64,000 nucleotides of DNA from Trichuris trichiura (lineage: Eukaryota > Nematoda > Enoplea > Trichinellida > Trichuridae), in assembly GCA_037903355.1 (NCBI GenBank), contig JBAJFE010000026.1, forward strand, positions 1,488,001 through 1,552,000, in the 5' to 3' direction. Positions within the stretch are counted from its first letter, which is position 1. Every line of letters starts with the position of its first letter. The notes below the pieces were generated by a model. The model saw nothing but the letters and a program-made list of their open reading frames with translations, searched no databases and was not told where the DNA came from. Shown here piece after piece: positions 1 to 13,487 of this stretch. Both the position numbers and the translations under genes were made by a program.

Positions 1-10
1 CACCGTATTT

Positions 11-3000
11 TTACGCTTCGTTGTCCACTATGAGCGCAATTTCTGCCGTACCGCTACAGTATGCGCCAATGGTCGGCATTGGATCAACGAGTTCTTTATC
101 AACGCTGCAAACAAGCCTTCGAGGGTAGCCCATGTAGATTGAAAAATTGTTTGGACAACACTGGCAGGAGAAAGCAAAATCTCGTAGCGTCTACAAAACA
201 CTACGCGTCAATGGAACCAACGAGCGGAGGCGGAAGAAGCTTAAAACCGCGTAACCCCCCCCCTTCCGCGGAATAGAAAAAAAATTTACGTACCTTTACT
301 GACGTAGAAGGTAAAAAGCGTCTTTCAAAAGTTTCGCCATTGGGAAATTTCAATCGAATACGAACGGCATCGGAACTCTTCGGTTCGGAGGGTAACGACT
401 TGGCGCATTCTTCCCTTCTGAGCACAAGTTGCTCCTTCTCCTTTTCCGCTTTTGTTTCCATTTCCTTCTTTACGGCAGCTTCTTCCAATTGCTTCCTTTC
501 GGCTTCCCATCTTCGCTGATCATTCTCACGATCCGTCCTGAGCGCCTCTTCGTAAGCTTCCTCCTGTTGGCGTCTCAGAATTTGATTCATCTCGTTGTTG
601 TGCCTAATAAGGGGACAAAAGACGAAATTAGCTCTTGACAAAGTTTAGCAAATGAAGAAAAAAAATTCGGCCTTACACTATCCTACATACACCCGCTCAT
701 CTTTACACTGTTGCTTTGACGAAATGTATGAAAATGTTAAAAAGAACTTGTCAGGTTCATTTTCACTAAAAAAAGGTTTGACATTTCTTCGGTGACGGAA
801 AAATGACGCAAACAGCGACCGAACGCTTGCGCACGGTTTTTATTATGTAAATTTAGTTTCACTACGCCAGCTTGTAAACAGTTGGCCAATACGTTTTCAA
901 TCGTGAAGAAAAAAGCTAATTCAGAGCTCTCTACACGCATAACGAGGTATCAAAACAACCTAAAGTAAGTGGAGTTCATTCGTAGACAGAAAAAGTAATT
1001 CAAACGAGAAATGCTTTGCACAAAAGCTTTTATGGGCAATGCTGTAGCTCAGATACGATATATTTCGTTGACACTAGGCGGCAGTAATGACTAGCGGCAA
1101 ATCTATTCTGAAGAAAGAAAAAAAAGCGATAATAAAGTCTATGTCCAAGTTACCCTACGTTCAGCTGAGCTGGCAAAGCAGCTGACGCAACTTTCCTAAG
1201 CCACCATTCACAAGCGAAGCTTAAAGTCACGAAGTTGGACTATGAAGCGATTTTAAATCAATTTTTAATTTCTTCCTCTTTTTCGTCCCGTTACATCTCT
1301 CCTCACTGATGCGTAACAAACATTATTTAAACTGCTGTCCGCCCGAGACACCAACCCGAAAGGTCTCCCAATTGTTTACATATTCATTTCTATTACAAAC
1401 GGGACTTATCCGTAAACATAAATTGGAACAAGTCAAATGCAATTGTTCTTTGACATTTACCAAAGTAGTGACGTCACGAAAGCGTATGTCCAATTAACTT
1501 CAATCTTTTCTATTCAAATAAAATGTAATTAACGAATCATTCGGAGATAACGTTTTTCCTAGTCGGCCTTACAACGTCGCGCAGGCAAAGCCTTCTACCA
1601 GTGCAAATGAGCTCGCTTCTACCACCTTGCAGGGCTGACAAGGCGTAACCTTATTTTCAAACACTTGTTCATTAGGCATTTTCCAAAGGGAAGGGAAAGC
1701 TACGTCAAATCAATATGAAACCGAATCGACTAGTTATCAAACGGCTAACTTTCAAAGCGTCTGGTAACTGCAACAAGCAAGTTGCCCAAACATATGCCAC
1801 AACATTAAAAATACGATTTGCTGCAAACTTTCAGTTTGCCCAAAGCGGGAACAGGGAAGTACCCCCGAAACTTTACATGCAAAAGCCTCGATCCGGTACG
1901 TAAAAACCACTGCAGCAAAAAGGCAACCAATGTTGCAATTTTAAATAATTCATTTCCGTAAAGAAATGAAAAGATACCAACATTATAGCTCACCTACTCG
2001 ACTACGTAATCTGTAAGAAGAAAACCGGAATACGATTGCGAGAACAGTAAAAAGGCTAATAGCTGTCGTATGACAGCAAAGGCGAGTTTAAACGCGCGAT
2101 TTAGTTCGATGGCACTATTAAGCAGAAATTTCGCGGGATATCAGAGTACGACAACAAATATTAGCTTCTGCCATGGATGGGTAGTGTACGTATGGAAAAT
2201 AGAAGTCAATAAAGAAGAAAAGCGGAAGCCTTATAAGAAAAATCAAAGACTTTACACACATTCGCTGCATTCGCAAAAAGGCACGTAGGTGATCCTTTGG
2301 ACTTTGCAAATGCGTTGGACACTTGCTGACAATGCAATAGTCTAATTTCTTGCAGCTTGTTTGGAACAAAATGTCGGCTCAGTGCCAAGAACAGAAGTAC
2401 AGTTTAAAAGACCCGCAGGTACATTAATACAACAGTACAACAAGAACGAAAATAAAGCGAGTCAGTACTTGTTGCCGCGCAAAGCTGAAAAGCGACCAAG
2501 CGATATTGCGTGCCTGCCGGAATAAAACGTTCAAAAGAAACTTAATTGCCTTACTAACCTTTCTTCGCGAGCCAAATTCAAGTAGACGTCGTTTACTTTC
2601 ATGGCTTCGCTGAGCTGATGAATGAGCCGTTTGCACTCGCACTGGCCTTCCATGCGAGAAACGATAACCATTCTATTGTTGCGCAAAGATATCATAGCTA
2701 CGAAAGGATAGGAGGTGTCGCGCATTACGTGTGATACTTGAAAAAAAACAACAATTACAAAAGCGCAAAAAGGAATGGCAAACCAATCTGCTAACCGCGT
2801 GCTCCTTCGTTGGAATTTACGTCGCAAGCCCAGAACAAGTTTCTTGCGCCAACAAACTGTATAAACTCCGAATTACAGATGACACTTCTGGAAACACAAG
2901 GAATCATTGTTTGAGAAAACAAATTCAAGCAGAAACGCGTTACTGGCAAAATCGGTCCACGTCTGCGTGATAGCTGCTATGCAAGTAAACTATTAAATAG

Positions 3001-3796
3001 CATAGATCTTTTTTGGCATCTTTCAAAGCCTAAAACATCATTTTGCCGAAAGAAATGGTCAGGAAGAGTTCAAAAGCATGCTTTACGCTGCTGTAACTGC
3101 CTTGGTAGAATGGAGGATGCTGAACACCGTAGCGAGCCTCAAATTCGCTGATAAATTTTGCAACATCGCTTGCAGGATCGGTTACGCGACGAAATGGGCT
3201 TCCAATGGCCCTTGCTTAAGCAACAAGATTAACGTAAGCTGCGGAATAAACAGATGGCTTACTGATAAGGCTGAAAGCTTCGAAAAGGGTGGTCAAAACG
3301 TAGCGAACGGGAATCATTAAAAGATGCCATAATATGTTAACCAATTGATTGCCATACAAGGCAACAACAGGGCGACTCCTGGAAAAGGAATAAATGCAAG
3401 GGGGTACAAGCAGTTGCGCATACCTGGTTTCCGGACGACCACGTTCACTGGTAGATTCAGTGAGACCGCTTTGACGTTCGGAAAGGTCAAGTAGGTTGTC
3501 CTCATGACTGCTCACGTAATTTTGCACGGCTGCCTGAAAGCCAAGCTTGTGTTTCCAATTCAAGCAACCACGCGAAAAGTATTGCTTTTTTACTTCTAAA
3601 TTCCAATTCGAATTTTCCAGGTACGCTTCCGCAACGTCATTTTCGACTACCAGAATCTCCTGAAAGATGACTACGTTAAAAGATTCAACAACTAAGCTCT
3701 GCTACTCGCAGGCCTTAATGCTAGTGGAATAAATAAAAAAAAATTAAAAAATACCCCAAACGCCGCCATTAATTGCTGCCGTTCGTCTTCGTTCAT
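11..3796 (-). CDS. FAF2: FAS-associated factor 2 (UBXD8), complete
   Basis: Ten exons join into a 435-residue protein: 3755-3796, 3594-3659, 3424-3533, 3263-3378, 3087-3214, 2944-3029, 2796-2887, 2559-2736, 294-603 and 11-190; all phases agree. Human FAF2 has 445 residues. In order I see an N-terminal UBA domain (ends NSNWNLEAAVQNY), a hydrophobic membrane-hairpin segment (exon 3263-3378), a thioredoxin-like UAS domain (VTDP..D, ARNLFWACDVN, SYPFVAMISLRNNRM), a charged coiled coil (exon 294-603) and a C-terminal UBX domain with RIRLKFPNGETFERRF and a YPRR motif. Family role: ER and lipid-droplet membrane adaptor that recruits p97/VCP and ubiquitinated clients in ER-associated degradation. The ATG at 3796 opens the UBA domain and the TAA is at 11-13. 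One intron (604-2558) is far larger than the rest. Confidence 0.95.
604..2558 (-). other. Large FAF2 intron, 1.95 kb
   Basis: This intron lies between the UAS exon and the coiled-coil/UBX exons; the other eight FAF2 introns are 40-100 bp. It is AT-rich with short T and A runs. I see no second gene, RNA gene or repeat in it; the short reading frames look random. Confidence 0.6.
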
Positions 3797-4743
3797 CCTG
3801 CTGCGAGCAGCGAGAGACGTAACGCCTAAATTGTTTTGAGATTTGTAGTGTGCGCAAGTTTCTTCCAATATCTACCGTATCATTTAATGCTCCGTTAAAT
3901 TCGTGAACCGACTTTGCCGCCTTGCAACCTAGCGAATGGCAAAGATCTACTTTTGCGCTTTCGTCAGCGCTATTCGGCTCGCTTACAAATCGTGTAATTA
4001 ATTATCCATACAACTTTCCATAGACGCCGTTTTTAATGATTGGCAGGTACGAAAATCTTCCAATGCGATACGAATACAAAACTTACACTTCTGAAACTAA
4101 AAATGCGTCACTTCCTAAATATTCTTCCGCAAATAATCGCGTATTGACTCAAACGTTATTACCTGCCGCACTACTGCACGGCGTTTTACGGCTGTTGAAC
4201 TTAAATCTCATAATTAGCCTAAGAGCACCACACCTTTAGGTAATCCGGTATTCTTCTTCGCAAATTATTCTTGTTTACGGACTGCCTATTATTATAATTA
4301 AACAGTGAATATTACTCAGCCTTTTCTGTTCGTACGAGATACAACAAAGAAAAACGCTGGTATGCAGCCGATGCATAGTGCGTTTTTACAGGCATTTTTT
4401 GAACATTTTCACTGCGTAAGTCGAGTAAATAATTGCCAGATTCTTCTCATCTCCACCTTGCACGTTCAATTTCACATACTGTATGCTATTTAAATGATTA
4501 GCAGGTTCGTTTCGGTTGTTTCCTGAAAATGAGGTAATTTCTACGGTATGTTAGACCACGACTGCATTTGAGGTAACGTGTGCTGCTAGAAACTTAATGC
4601 AAAGCCATAATTTGCCGTTTTAACTTTTGTATTGTTAACAATAGCTTAAATTCATTGTTTACTGTTTGAAGATTCGCTGAAGCGTATATCAGTAACGATC
4701 TATGCGAATACGACTTTATGAGCGACCAACTTTGACAACTAAT
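3797..4743. other. Intergenic, upstream of FAF2 and 3' of the homeobox gene
   Basis: About 950 bp between the FAF2 start codon and the homeobox stop codon. It should hold the FAF2 promoter and the homeobox 3' UTR. I recognise no TATA box, RNA gene or repeat here. Confidence 0.5.
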
Positions 4744-7700
4744 TTACAAGCAACCTAATCGAGACCAGAGTAGCGTATGTGCATTGCTTGAGGGCGTGAT
4801 CAGCGGGAGATTGGAAAAATGATCGTTCGATGTTGACTCCTGTAATCTGAGCATAGGTTGTTGAATGCCCTGAAGCATTAGCGAACGAAAATACCAAAGT
4901 CTCTGCCCAACAACATCCGAATATAAGTAAGGATTCGGCGACCATAACATCTGCGGAAGAGCGCCTGAGAAAAATAGCGGATTGTTACTTGCAACTGTTT
5001 GTCGTTGACTTGGATTCTTGTTGTAAATTGTTGTAGGCCATAACATAGGAGCATTCGAATCAAAATGTAATCGATCAGCCGGTACAACTTCGGACGATTC
5101 GGCATTGCTACCAACTAACTGAACATCTCTAAAGTTATCCGACTCCGGTGAGCTCATATTCTGAACAGTTTGTTTAAAATTGCTCATTGACGTGTTGCCG
5201 CAGTTGTCCATCGCAGTTTCGTGCGACTTCGTTTGTCTTTCCAATTGCGGTACAGATTTGCTGGCGCTGGCGATACGCTGACTTTTTCTCCATTTTGCTC
5301 GTCGATTTTGGAACCAAACTTGTACTTTCGCTTCATTCAGCTGCGTCCTTTGAGCAAGATCATCCCTACAACAATTTTAGTTATACTTCTCCGCTCGACT
5401 ATGTTTTAAAATATATTTAGCAATTTTGTAATCGATGACGCCTCATTTGAAACTATGTGAAAAAACTTGACTTGCAAACTGACCAAATGCCAACAGCTGT
5501 TGTGACTTAAAGCTGTCCACAAAAAGGTAAACCTAATGCGTTTCAGATAGAACAAATCATCTTCGAAGCAGTCCGTTATATAGGCGCCACAAAAGACGGT
5601 TTCACCGGCGCGGCAATGAAATGGAGAAATGCGGCAAGTTTCATATATACCAAAATAAACAGTTATGTCGTGTGTATACGCAATGTACTAAGCAACTTAA
5701 TCAGTTTTTATGATCACTTTTATCGTGGACTTTTCAGGGTTCGCTTTGGTGCACCATCAGCGTTGATAACGGGAAAACGTGGGTCTTGATAGGTCCGCAG
5801 TACAAAAGATCACAAGAACTACGTAACAGTGGCAATTGAACACGCAAGAAAAAGTTCACAAATTCAAGCAGCTACCTCACTTGTTAAGTTCCAATTTTTA
5901 ACCGCCTTTAAACGCGTGGAGTGGCATCTTTTTAATTTTTTTATCTCTTCTGTAAGGCGAAGCTTATGACGCGAATCTCGCTCAGTCTTCAGCGCCCAAA
6001 TGGCCGATACTTAGCAACAATTTTTAGTACGTGAAACTTCCTCGCGAAATCGGCAAGAACATTTTACAAACAACATAATACAAACGAAGTTACAAAGCAA
6101 GTTAATAAATACGGTTATTCTTTAAAAAATTAACAAAAAAAGTAAACTAAATGATCTATGTCTTGCCGTAACCACAACCAAATCGAGTCAGATTAAAATG
6201 ATAATGTAAAGATAAAACGCTAACAATAAATAAATAAATAAAACAAGTGACCGTAGAGTGAATTAAACGTTTTTTTCCTTCTTATCATGACTTTCGTCCT
6301 ACTTTATCCCAATGCATTTCCAATCTTCGAATTCTCTTTGTTTCAGAAAAACATGTTTCGTTAGATCCTTTTTAGTAATGCAAGAACAATTAGTCAGGCT
6401 GCGCTAGTCCGTTTCTCAAGGCTTTCTTTACATGCGATACATTTCCGTTGGTCTGTGGTCATACGCTTCAGTGAAACCAGTGTTCCTTGGATCGCGCGTC
6501 TTCACGTTTCTACGCTTTCAATGCAGCACATGACAGCATCTCCATTTAGGTCGGGAATTCACCCTGGCTAGTCGGGCATTCTGAAGGTTGTTCCAATTTT
6601 GGTTTTTTGTTTATCGATAAGTTAGCGCTGATGACAGGGTGCGAACTGGCACCAAACAGTTCAGCCTAGTTGAAGCGATAAAGAACTGAAAGCATATTAG
6701 GTATCTTTTCGCAACTCGTCTTGGTCTGCCCATTGCGTCTACGTTATCCCGAAAGCCATGTCCAATAAAAGTTACAACAGCAATAACAAACATACGGAAA
6801 TAGTAAGAAACACTGCTTATTAAAGTTCTAGTTACTATTGGAATTTTAATAAGCGTAAATATTCTGACCATAACTTTACCTAGTCATCAGTGCTTCCATT
6901 CTGTTAATTCATAACTTCTCCTAAAGAAGTTCTACGTTTCTTAGGTTAGATAACATATGAAACAGATTTGAATCCATTGTCGCACTTTGCGATTTGCATA
7001 CAGCCAAAACGCGACAATAGTCCAAATCGTTAGATGAATTCCTAAATTCCAGAAGATAATTGGTGCTACGTAGAGAACGAATAAGGTGACATTTAGATTC
7101 ATTGCTTATGCTAAAATCTCGGATAGAAATACACACTGAGGACAAATTACCTTGCCATACAATAAGAACAGAAAGACTTTGGCCGCATATTTTCATTGTT
7201 TACCATAGCCAAAATCAGCCTGTATTTATATTCGCCAATGTGTTCAAGTACATAGGCAATAAACAAAATTAATGAACTTCCGCTAACGCGCTCTCTTTAC
7301 GGATAGTTGATACAATGAAAAGCGTAATTGTCCAATTGTCATTGGCAGCAAAGACGAATATCGTTTTGAAGCAACGGAGATGGTTATCACCTGATCGGAC
7401 AACCACTCGCTGATCCAATATAGTCTCGTTAGTTGGCTTAATTAACCGCTCAACATTTTGACAAACAGCTTTGCAATTAAAATGTCCTTCGCGAATTTAC
7501 ACAGCGAATTCCCAGCGCACGTGCACCAACGCGAAGGTAGGAAGAACTTTGATCCTATCGTTGATCCTATATTTAAAAATATAAAAGTTGATCCCCTTCT
7601 TCAAAATGCTTCAAGAATAACGTTTCAACGAAAGTAGGCTCTCATCTATTGCCAAATTTTGCTAATAAGACTACAAACAGCAATTACGGGGGCCAAGATT

Positions 7701-9649
7701 GAATGAGCAACAAAACGACAGGAAAAAAGGAAAGGACACTTACAAAAGTGCTGTTTACTTATGCACACAATTAGGCGCGTGAACAAATTCCATCCACGTG
7801 GGGGCAAGCAAAATAAATTTCCATTGTACGCGCCGTACCGACTTTGCTTGAAAATACATTCCAACTACTATTTGAATTAGGCTTAAAGTAAAGTAAATGG
7901 CTGTTTAATCGGCCAATGCTCGCTAAATTTAAATGTCAACCGCCTATTCAAAGCTGGAGCTTGAATGTTTATTTATGGAAGGAAAACAGAATGATTTTTG
8001 ATATACCAATTCGAGATTTCGTTTCTTTAAATGATAAGCCGCACAGATTAGCGTACGAATTAGTGATATGATAAAGGAGCGATAAGAGATGCAAGATAAC
8101 GTTCGTATTTTCAACTCTGACTAAGAGAACAATATTGTCACGCGGCTAGCCATATAGGACTCCTTTTTCTATAAGCGCAGACGAGAAATAAGACAATTGG
8201 AAATTCAATTTCCTTCAGCTGAATCAACCACGATGCACCCGCTTGAATTGCACCTGCGAATCTTTTAATTAACTTAACATCTTTTCAAAACATCATAACA
8301 AAACTTAAATTAGACAAAGACAATCTTGGAGGTGTAAAAATGACTTAAAGTACAAATACGTGCTCTACGCTTAGTATAAAAAAGAGTTGACCAAGATCAG
8401 TATGCGGTCAGCAAAGCGGTCATGCTGGCAATAGAATTATTTCCTCATTCCCCAATACGATAGTTGCTAACTGTAAAAAGTTAACTTTGATCATCGACGA
8501 GCGGATCAACAAAGCAAAAATGGTTTGCTTGCGGGAGAACATTCTTAAGCTAGTGAAATTACATCACCTTAATTGGGCAGACGACGACAACAACGCGTAC
8601 CTTTGTAATGAACGTTTAAGAGAACATTATTGTCAGATGTTGACAAAGTTGGAAAGACGCATGCCCCAATTCGCCATTGCCGCTTTAAGTGGCGGAGTTC
8701 TTTGAAATAATTACCTTTTACGGTATACCAATTAACATTAATTTTAATAAAATGTCAAAGCGAGCTTAACGAGCTGAAAACGTAAATGCCTCTTACTAAA
8801 AGTGACGCTGGCCGACTCTGAAAGGCTAAGCAGCGAATTTTTATCACAACAGTAATTTGCATAACAACCACTTGCTTCAATGGACAAAATATTGTTAACC
8901 TTAAAGGAAACTGACGCGCTCCTCTAAAGCTTATTACATTTTTTCACATTAGCAGTAAGCAACATTAAGGGAATGAACAATTGTCTGATGAGGCAATTTT
9001 TATCCCTAGGATGCGTTAAATTAAACTTAATGATAGCTATTGGCTTTCGTTTATGCTAATGACTTAAAACTGAAAAGAGACGACTGTTAGCGACTCGACA
9101 ATTCGAAGCTGCAATAGGAAGCGTGATTGACCAAAATTGCTTCCCTTCTTTGGGGAAAAACCATTTATAGACAACTACGCGCAACGAAACAATGCGTCCA
9201 CTGACTATTTCTTTCCCTTTAATGGAAATATACTTATTCCATTAGCTATCTTTGAAGAGACTGCCTTCGATAAATTAAAAGATAAATTATTTATGAAGTG
9301 GCAGTCAGCCTACGCTGTGGCGACTAAATGAAAACTGATACCGTGAAATCGTCATTTCCTTTCTGATTAAATGGTCACTTCACGATTATTACACCTCTTC
9401 CTTGGCGAAGAGAGTGACAAGATCAACAAACTGTCGTTACCTGGCGAACACGTCGGGATAATGAGTCTTTGCGAAGCCTCTCTCCAATTCTTCCAACTGG
9501 AAAGTAGTAAAGGCGGTGCGCACCCTTTTGCGTCGCTTCTTCTCCGACAAGGCTTGTTTGCCATCGTTTGCCACTACCGGTGGTGACTGCAATGGCAGCG
9601 GCGACCGCTTTTCAACCGAATCCATTTGGATACTGTCGCAAGAGTCCAT
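4744..9649 (-). CDS. Paired-like (Q50) homeodomain transcription factor
   Basis: Two exons, 9441-9649 and 4744-5365, join in phase to 276 residues, with a 4.1 kb intron inside homeodomain codon 31. The homeodomain runs from [16 protein letters not shown] through THYPDVFA to [14 protein letters not shown]. It has R5, F8, L16, F20, W48, F49, N51 and R53, and Gln at position 50, typical of paired-like factors bound to TAAT-type palindromic sites. There is no paired box in the exons seen and no OAR motif at the C-terminus, which is long, Asn/Ser/Pro-rich and unlike any family I can name. The homeodomain resembles the Alx/Arx/Drgx/Uncx group but I cannot choose one. The start at 9649 is the first convenient ATG; an acceptor-like AG upstream (about 9661) leaves room for another 5' exon. 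Confidence 0.88.
5366..9440 (-). other. 4 kb intron of the homeobox gene
   Basis: GT donor at 9440 (GTAACG) and AG acceptor at 5366. It is AT-rich and holds only short open frames without domain similarity. Developmental regulator introns often carry enhancers, but I cannot point to a specific element. Confidence 0.6.
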
Positions 9650-12270
9650 TGATGAAACGCCTTGTATAGAAGAGTCGTTTATTAAGAGAAAAAGCATTAA
9701 TTAAAAGCGTTGGCAACGTAGTGGACTCCAGCCGCGTCTAGTTACCATATTCAGTCAACTGTAACCCAAAAAAACACAAGCTTACGGTGATCCCGCGACT
9801 AGAAGCTATTTGCCTAGAAAAGTGCTGCGGAAATCTGGACGCAATAAACTTGAGCGCCTTTGTCCGACTTGCCTAATTGATGCCCAAGGTGACAATGGTC
9901 TAAAGTGCAAAACATGGGCGACCACTTTGGCGGACGACCAAGCCGCCTATGGCATGATCTCGAAAGGACGATTATAACGCGATTTAATTAAATAAGAAAA
10001 ATCAATTCAACTGATTATGCTTCGTAATTGAGTTGCCGACATGAACGAGTAGGAAGCTGCGCCGAGAACGTATACGAAATTGCCTGCAAGGATTGTAAGC
10101 AATGGGAAAAGCAAGTCTTGACAGCTAATTAAATGAGATTTAATTAGCAAAGGTGAATTCAACGAACCGACTAACTGAAAGCACGATGATCGAAGAGAAC
10201 TTTGCCGCAACTCTCCTAGTAACCTGCGTTCCCGGATTTAGCTTGCTCAGAGCTCGGCATATATACCTGCAATGCTAATCACCAACGGGAGACAGTGTAC
10301 ACAAAATTCAATGTTCTCAATAAAGCTTTCAAAGGCTGAGGCGTTTGCGAACGAACAGCATGACAACACAAGGCGCGCGCCTGCGCTGCCTTCCGTTAGC
10401 TCTGCCTAATAAACGCGCTATTCTCTCTCTCCTTCTCCTATTCTCAAATGAAGAATGGGCAACGAGAATAATCCTGTTCGTACAATGAGCAAACCACTGC
10501 TTTATCAATTACATTAGCATAATTCAACTTGGCAGTCCTTATAAGGAGACAACGTTGTCTAACCTGCAAAGCTGTGATGATCAGTCGTTAGCAAATATAC
10601 GGCAAAGGCTGAAAGGTAGCAACAGCCCATATATACATATAGTGAGAAGTCTTGTACAGGTTGCTTGGCAGCTTAATCAAATTGAGCAAATAATGATTGT
10701 TAGCCTGTTGATCTATTTTAAAACTTAAGTCACCAGTCTAAGCGCAATCGAAAGTGGTCACTCACTACCACAACGGCCAACCGACCACTGGTCACTTTGC
10801 CTTCACGAGCTATGACGCAATTCGATAGCCTTTCAAGATACTTAACGCTGTGGGCAGCCCAATCTCAACGCGACCTCCATTGGGTAACCAAAGGACAACT
10901 GACTTACGGATCAGGCCAGCGTAGCCTTGCGCATAAAGGCGACTGCTCTAACAAGGTCTATACAATGTCATACGATAGGCAGTCGGAGAATAACACCTCC
11001 TCCACCACCTCACTGACGACGATAGGCAGTCGTGAAAATAATAAGGAGGTTGACCATTGACGAGGTTATTTGCCTATTGCACCCTAATGGAATAGTATAT
11101 ACGAACTAAGTGTCCTTGTCGACGCCTACAAATTCGATGAGTAAAGAAGCTGACTGCTTTAGCGAGGTGAATAACACAGAAGACATCATGGATTTCACCC
11201 ATCCAACAAGTCAGCCGGAAACGACTCAGGTTTTTTGCCCGTTATTGTAGTCAGCGGCTCAGCTATTAGTGTATACTGAAAGCTGTATGGTCAATGGGTG
11301 TAAAAGGGGCTCCATCAATGAGCGCGTAAAGGATGCAGCTACAAAATCGTAAATTGGACAAATTGAATTGCACTCACAGTTGGCGAATTGTTAAAAAGTT
11401 GAAATAAATAGATTTTGCAAAGCAAACTGTCTAGTTAACATAAATGTGGGCTGTTTGACTTGCCTGTAGCTGAACAAACGCTGTTGCTTTCGTTCAATTG
11501 TGTTTGCGTGGTTACTAGAGGAAATGCGACTTTCACCGCCTCGAGCGGCATTCAAAGTTCAAGCTCCTCCTACGCCTTCGTTTAAGGCTTAGCGCGTGAG
11601 AGCCTGTCGACTTTCGGCTATAACCTGAATGGTACCCAAGATGAAATCAACATTTCCGCGCGGATGCTGGAAGCTAACGACGAACACAATAGGAATTCTC
11701 TGTCAACATGCAAAGCAAGCTATAAGAAAAGACGCTTTCCCGAAACGCAGCTTTCCGAGCGTAACTAAATATAATTAAAATTATGAGAATTGGACGGAAG
11801 TGATCTGCGGGCAGATAGTTGGCGAATTAGCGACCGGATGTGTGGCGTTGGAAAATTGGCATTCCTCCGCAGAGCTCAATGGATATTTGGCGAGACGTCA
11901 ACAAAAACAAGTTTTCCCAAGCGGCTTGAAGCTCTTCCATTCAAACCGGTGGCGCCTAAGAAGAAACTCTTAATTAGCTTTTCCTTCTCCCTATTATCTC
12001 GTCGCCGTCCAGCTGACCTTAGTGACCCAAGGCAAGACGAAATTCGGCCCTTAGGAAAGCCTGCGCAAATTGAACGGAAATTGAGTTAAGCCTCAGCTGA
12101 CAATGTGCGCTCACTGTCATTATTCGCCATCTTATCATTTATATTATAACTCGTAAGTCAAAGCACCTGTACTGCCGCTACGCTCCAAAGCTATTATGTG
12201 GAATACAACGAAGGCATTGGCTTATTCAGGTTAAGCAGCACATAAAAGCAATTTATCTATAGATGGCGAT
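9650..12270. other. Intergenic, no gene recognised
   Basis: No exon-like stretch with recognisable protein similarity. There is a 14 bp direct repeat (acgataggcagtcg) at about 10974 and 11020. The longest open frame (11790-12089, +) has no domain and an atypical composition. Confidence 0.45.
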
Positions 12271-12500
12271 CAAAATCCAGAATAGGTCGAAAATGCGCTG
12301 TAAAGTTTGGAGTTGTGGCATTTGTGCAATGACGCTTTCTGGAGGCGTTATTATACTGGTCTTGTTTTATAGATCACTAAACTCGAACAAGACGAGTACA
12401 AAAACGCCTCTCTTCAGATATATTCCCCATCTAAATGTTAATGCATAACTCTCACAACGCCAAACTTTACAGTGTATTTTCGGCCTATTCGGGATTCGGC
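12271..12500. mobile_element. Foldback MITE-like element, copy 1
   Basis: The two halves are imperfect reverse complements over nearly the whole 230 bp. The left arm reads GAATAGGTCGAAAATGCGC then TGTAAAG; the reverse complement of the right arm reads GAATAGGCCGAAAATACAC then TGTAAAG. The inner arms share GAGGCGTT..TGTACTNGTCTTGTT. There is no coding capacity beyond a chance frame. A second, diverged copy lies in an EXTL3 intron at 45429-45684. Outer ends and target-site duplication are not certain. Confidence 0.75.
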
Positions 12501-13487
12501 TTATTTACAGGCCAGTGATAATTAATATAGCGACAACACCTACCGCTGCTTCTTCGACAGCGACGCCATGATGACTGGAACCATTAGATGCCCAAATCCA
12601 TTACCGAACGAGGGCTATTCATCGACTATCCGTGCATCCTTCTTATCCATAGCTAACCAAACGCGATTGATAAGATAAACTCATCAAAAACGCGCGAACA
12701 GCAAGAAGCTTTGGTGGGTCACCTAAATAGAGAAACAGATTACGCTCAGCGCAATTGAAGCATTTTGTTTACACAAAAAAGCTACTTAACCTTTCTGACA
12801 ATGACGCAGTAGCTGAAAGTGAATCCCGAAATTTTCATTTAATACTAATTACAAATATTCTTTTTGGTCCGTCCGTTCCAAAAGCGAATATAACGCAAAG
12901 GACCACGTTGAGGGGTTGGCTGCCAAATTTGAATTTGACTCTATTATCGACAAGGCCAGACGTCCGATCGCAATCAACTTTGGACAAACGAGATCGCTTA
13001 AAACCCATTTTGAATAATGAAAGGATAAAGTGATTTGGGCTGCTTTTTAAACAGCAGCTTACAAGTTCAACCAATACAAAATTTCGCTTACAAAGCTGTT
13101 GGTGGGCCTAAAGGTGTTCAAAAAAGATAATGAGCATTCAGATACAGACAAATCTTTACAGCGATAAAATTTGCATAATTTCCATCGCTTGCCACTTACC
13201 GTCTTGTTCGTCAGTCCACTTTTGGAAAAGGCATTACATTGTCACTTAACGCTGGACGGCTGCTGCCTAGCGTATGCGTTTGACTTAAAGCACTGCCGCG
13301 TGTTGAGAAAGGGAAGTTTTGATTTTTAACGTTTTCGACGCTTTTATATTCTTGTCAAACAATCTTCACTTCCATACCTCCGATGCCGAAAGCACGACGG
13401 CAAGCAACTGTATAAGTTCACATGGGGCGGGGACACCTTCAAGATGGGCGCAGCAGTAGGCGCGCCGCAAAGGGAATCACGAATGTT
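12501..13487. other. Intergenic, 3' of the calcium channel gene
   Basis: Presumed 3' flank of the Cav2 gene. An open frame on + (12755-13033) has no recognisable domain. Nothing else is seen. Confidence 0.4.

Noticed and set aside
11790..12089. 99-codon open frame on +
   Set aside because: No domain, signal peptide or splice context, and isolated in an intergenic stretch; its length is within chance expectation.
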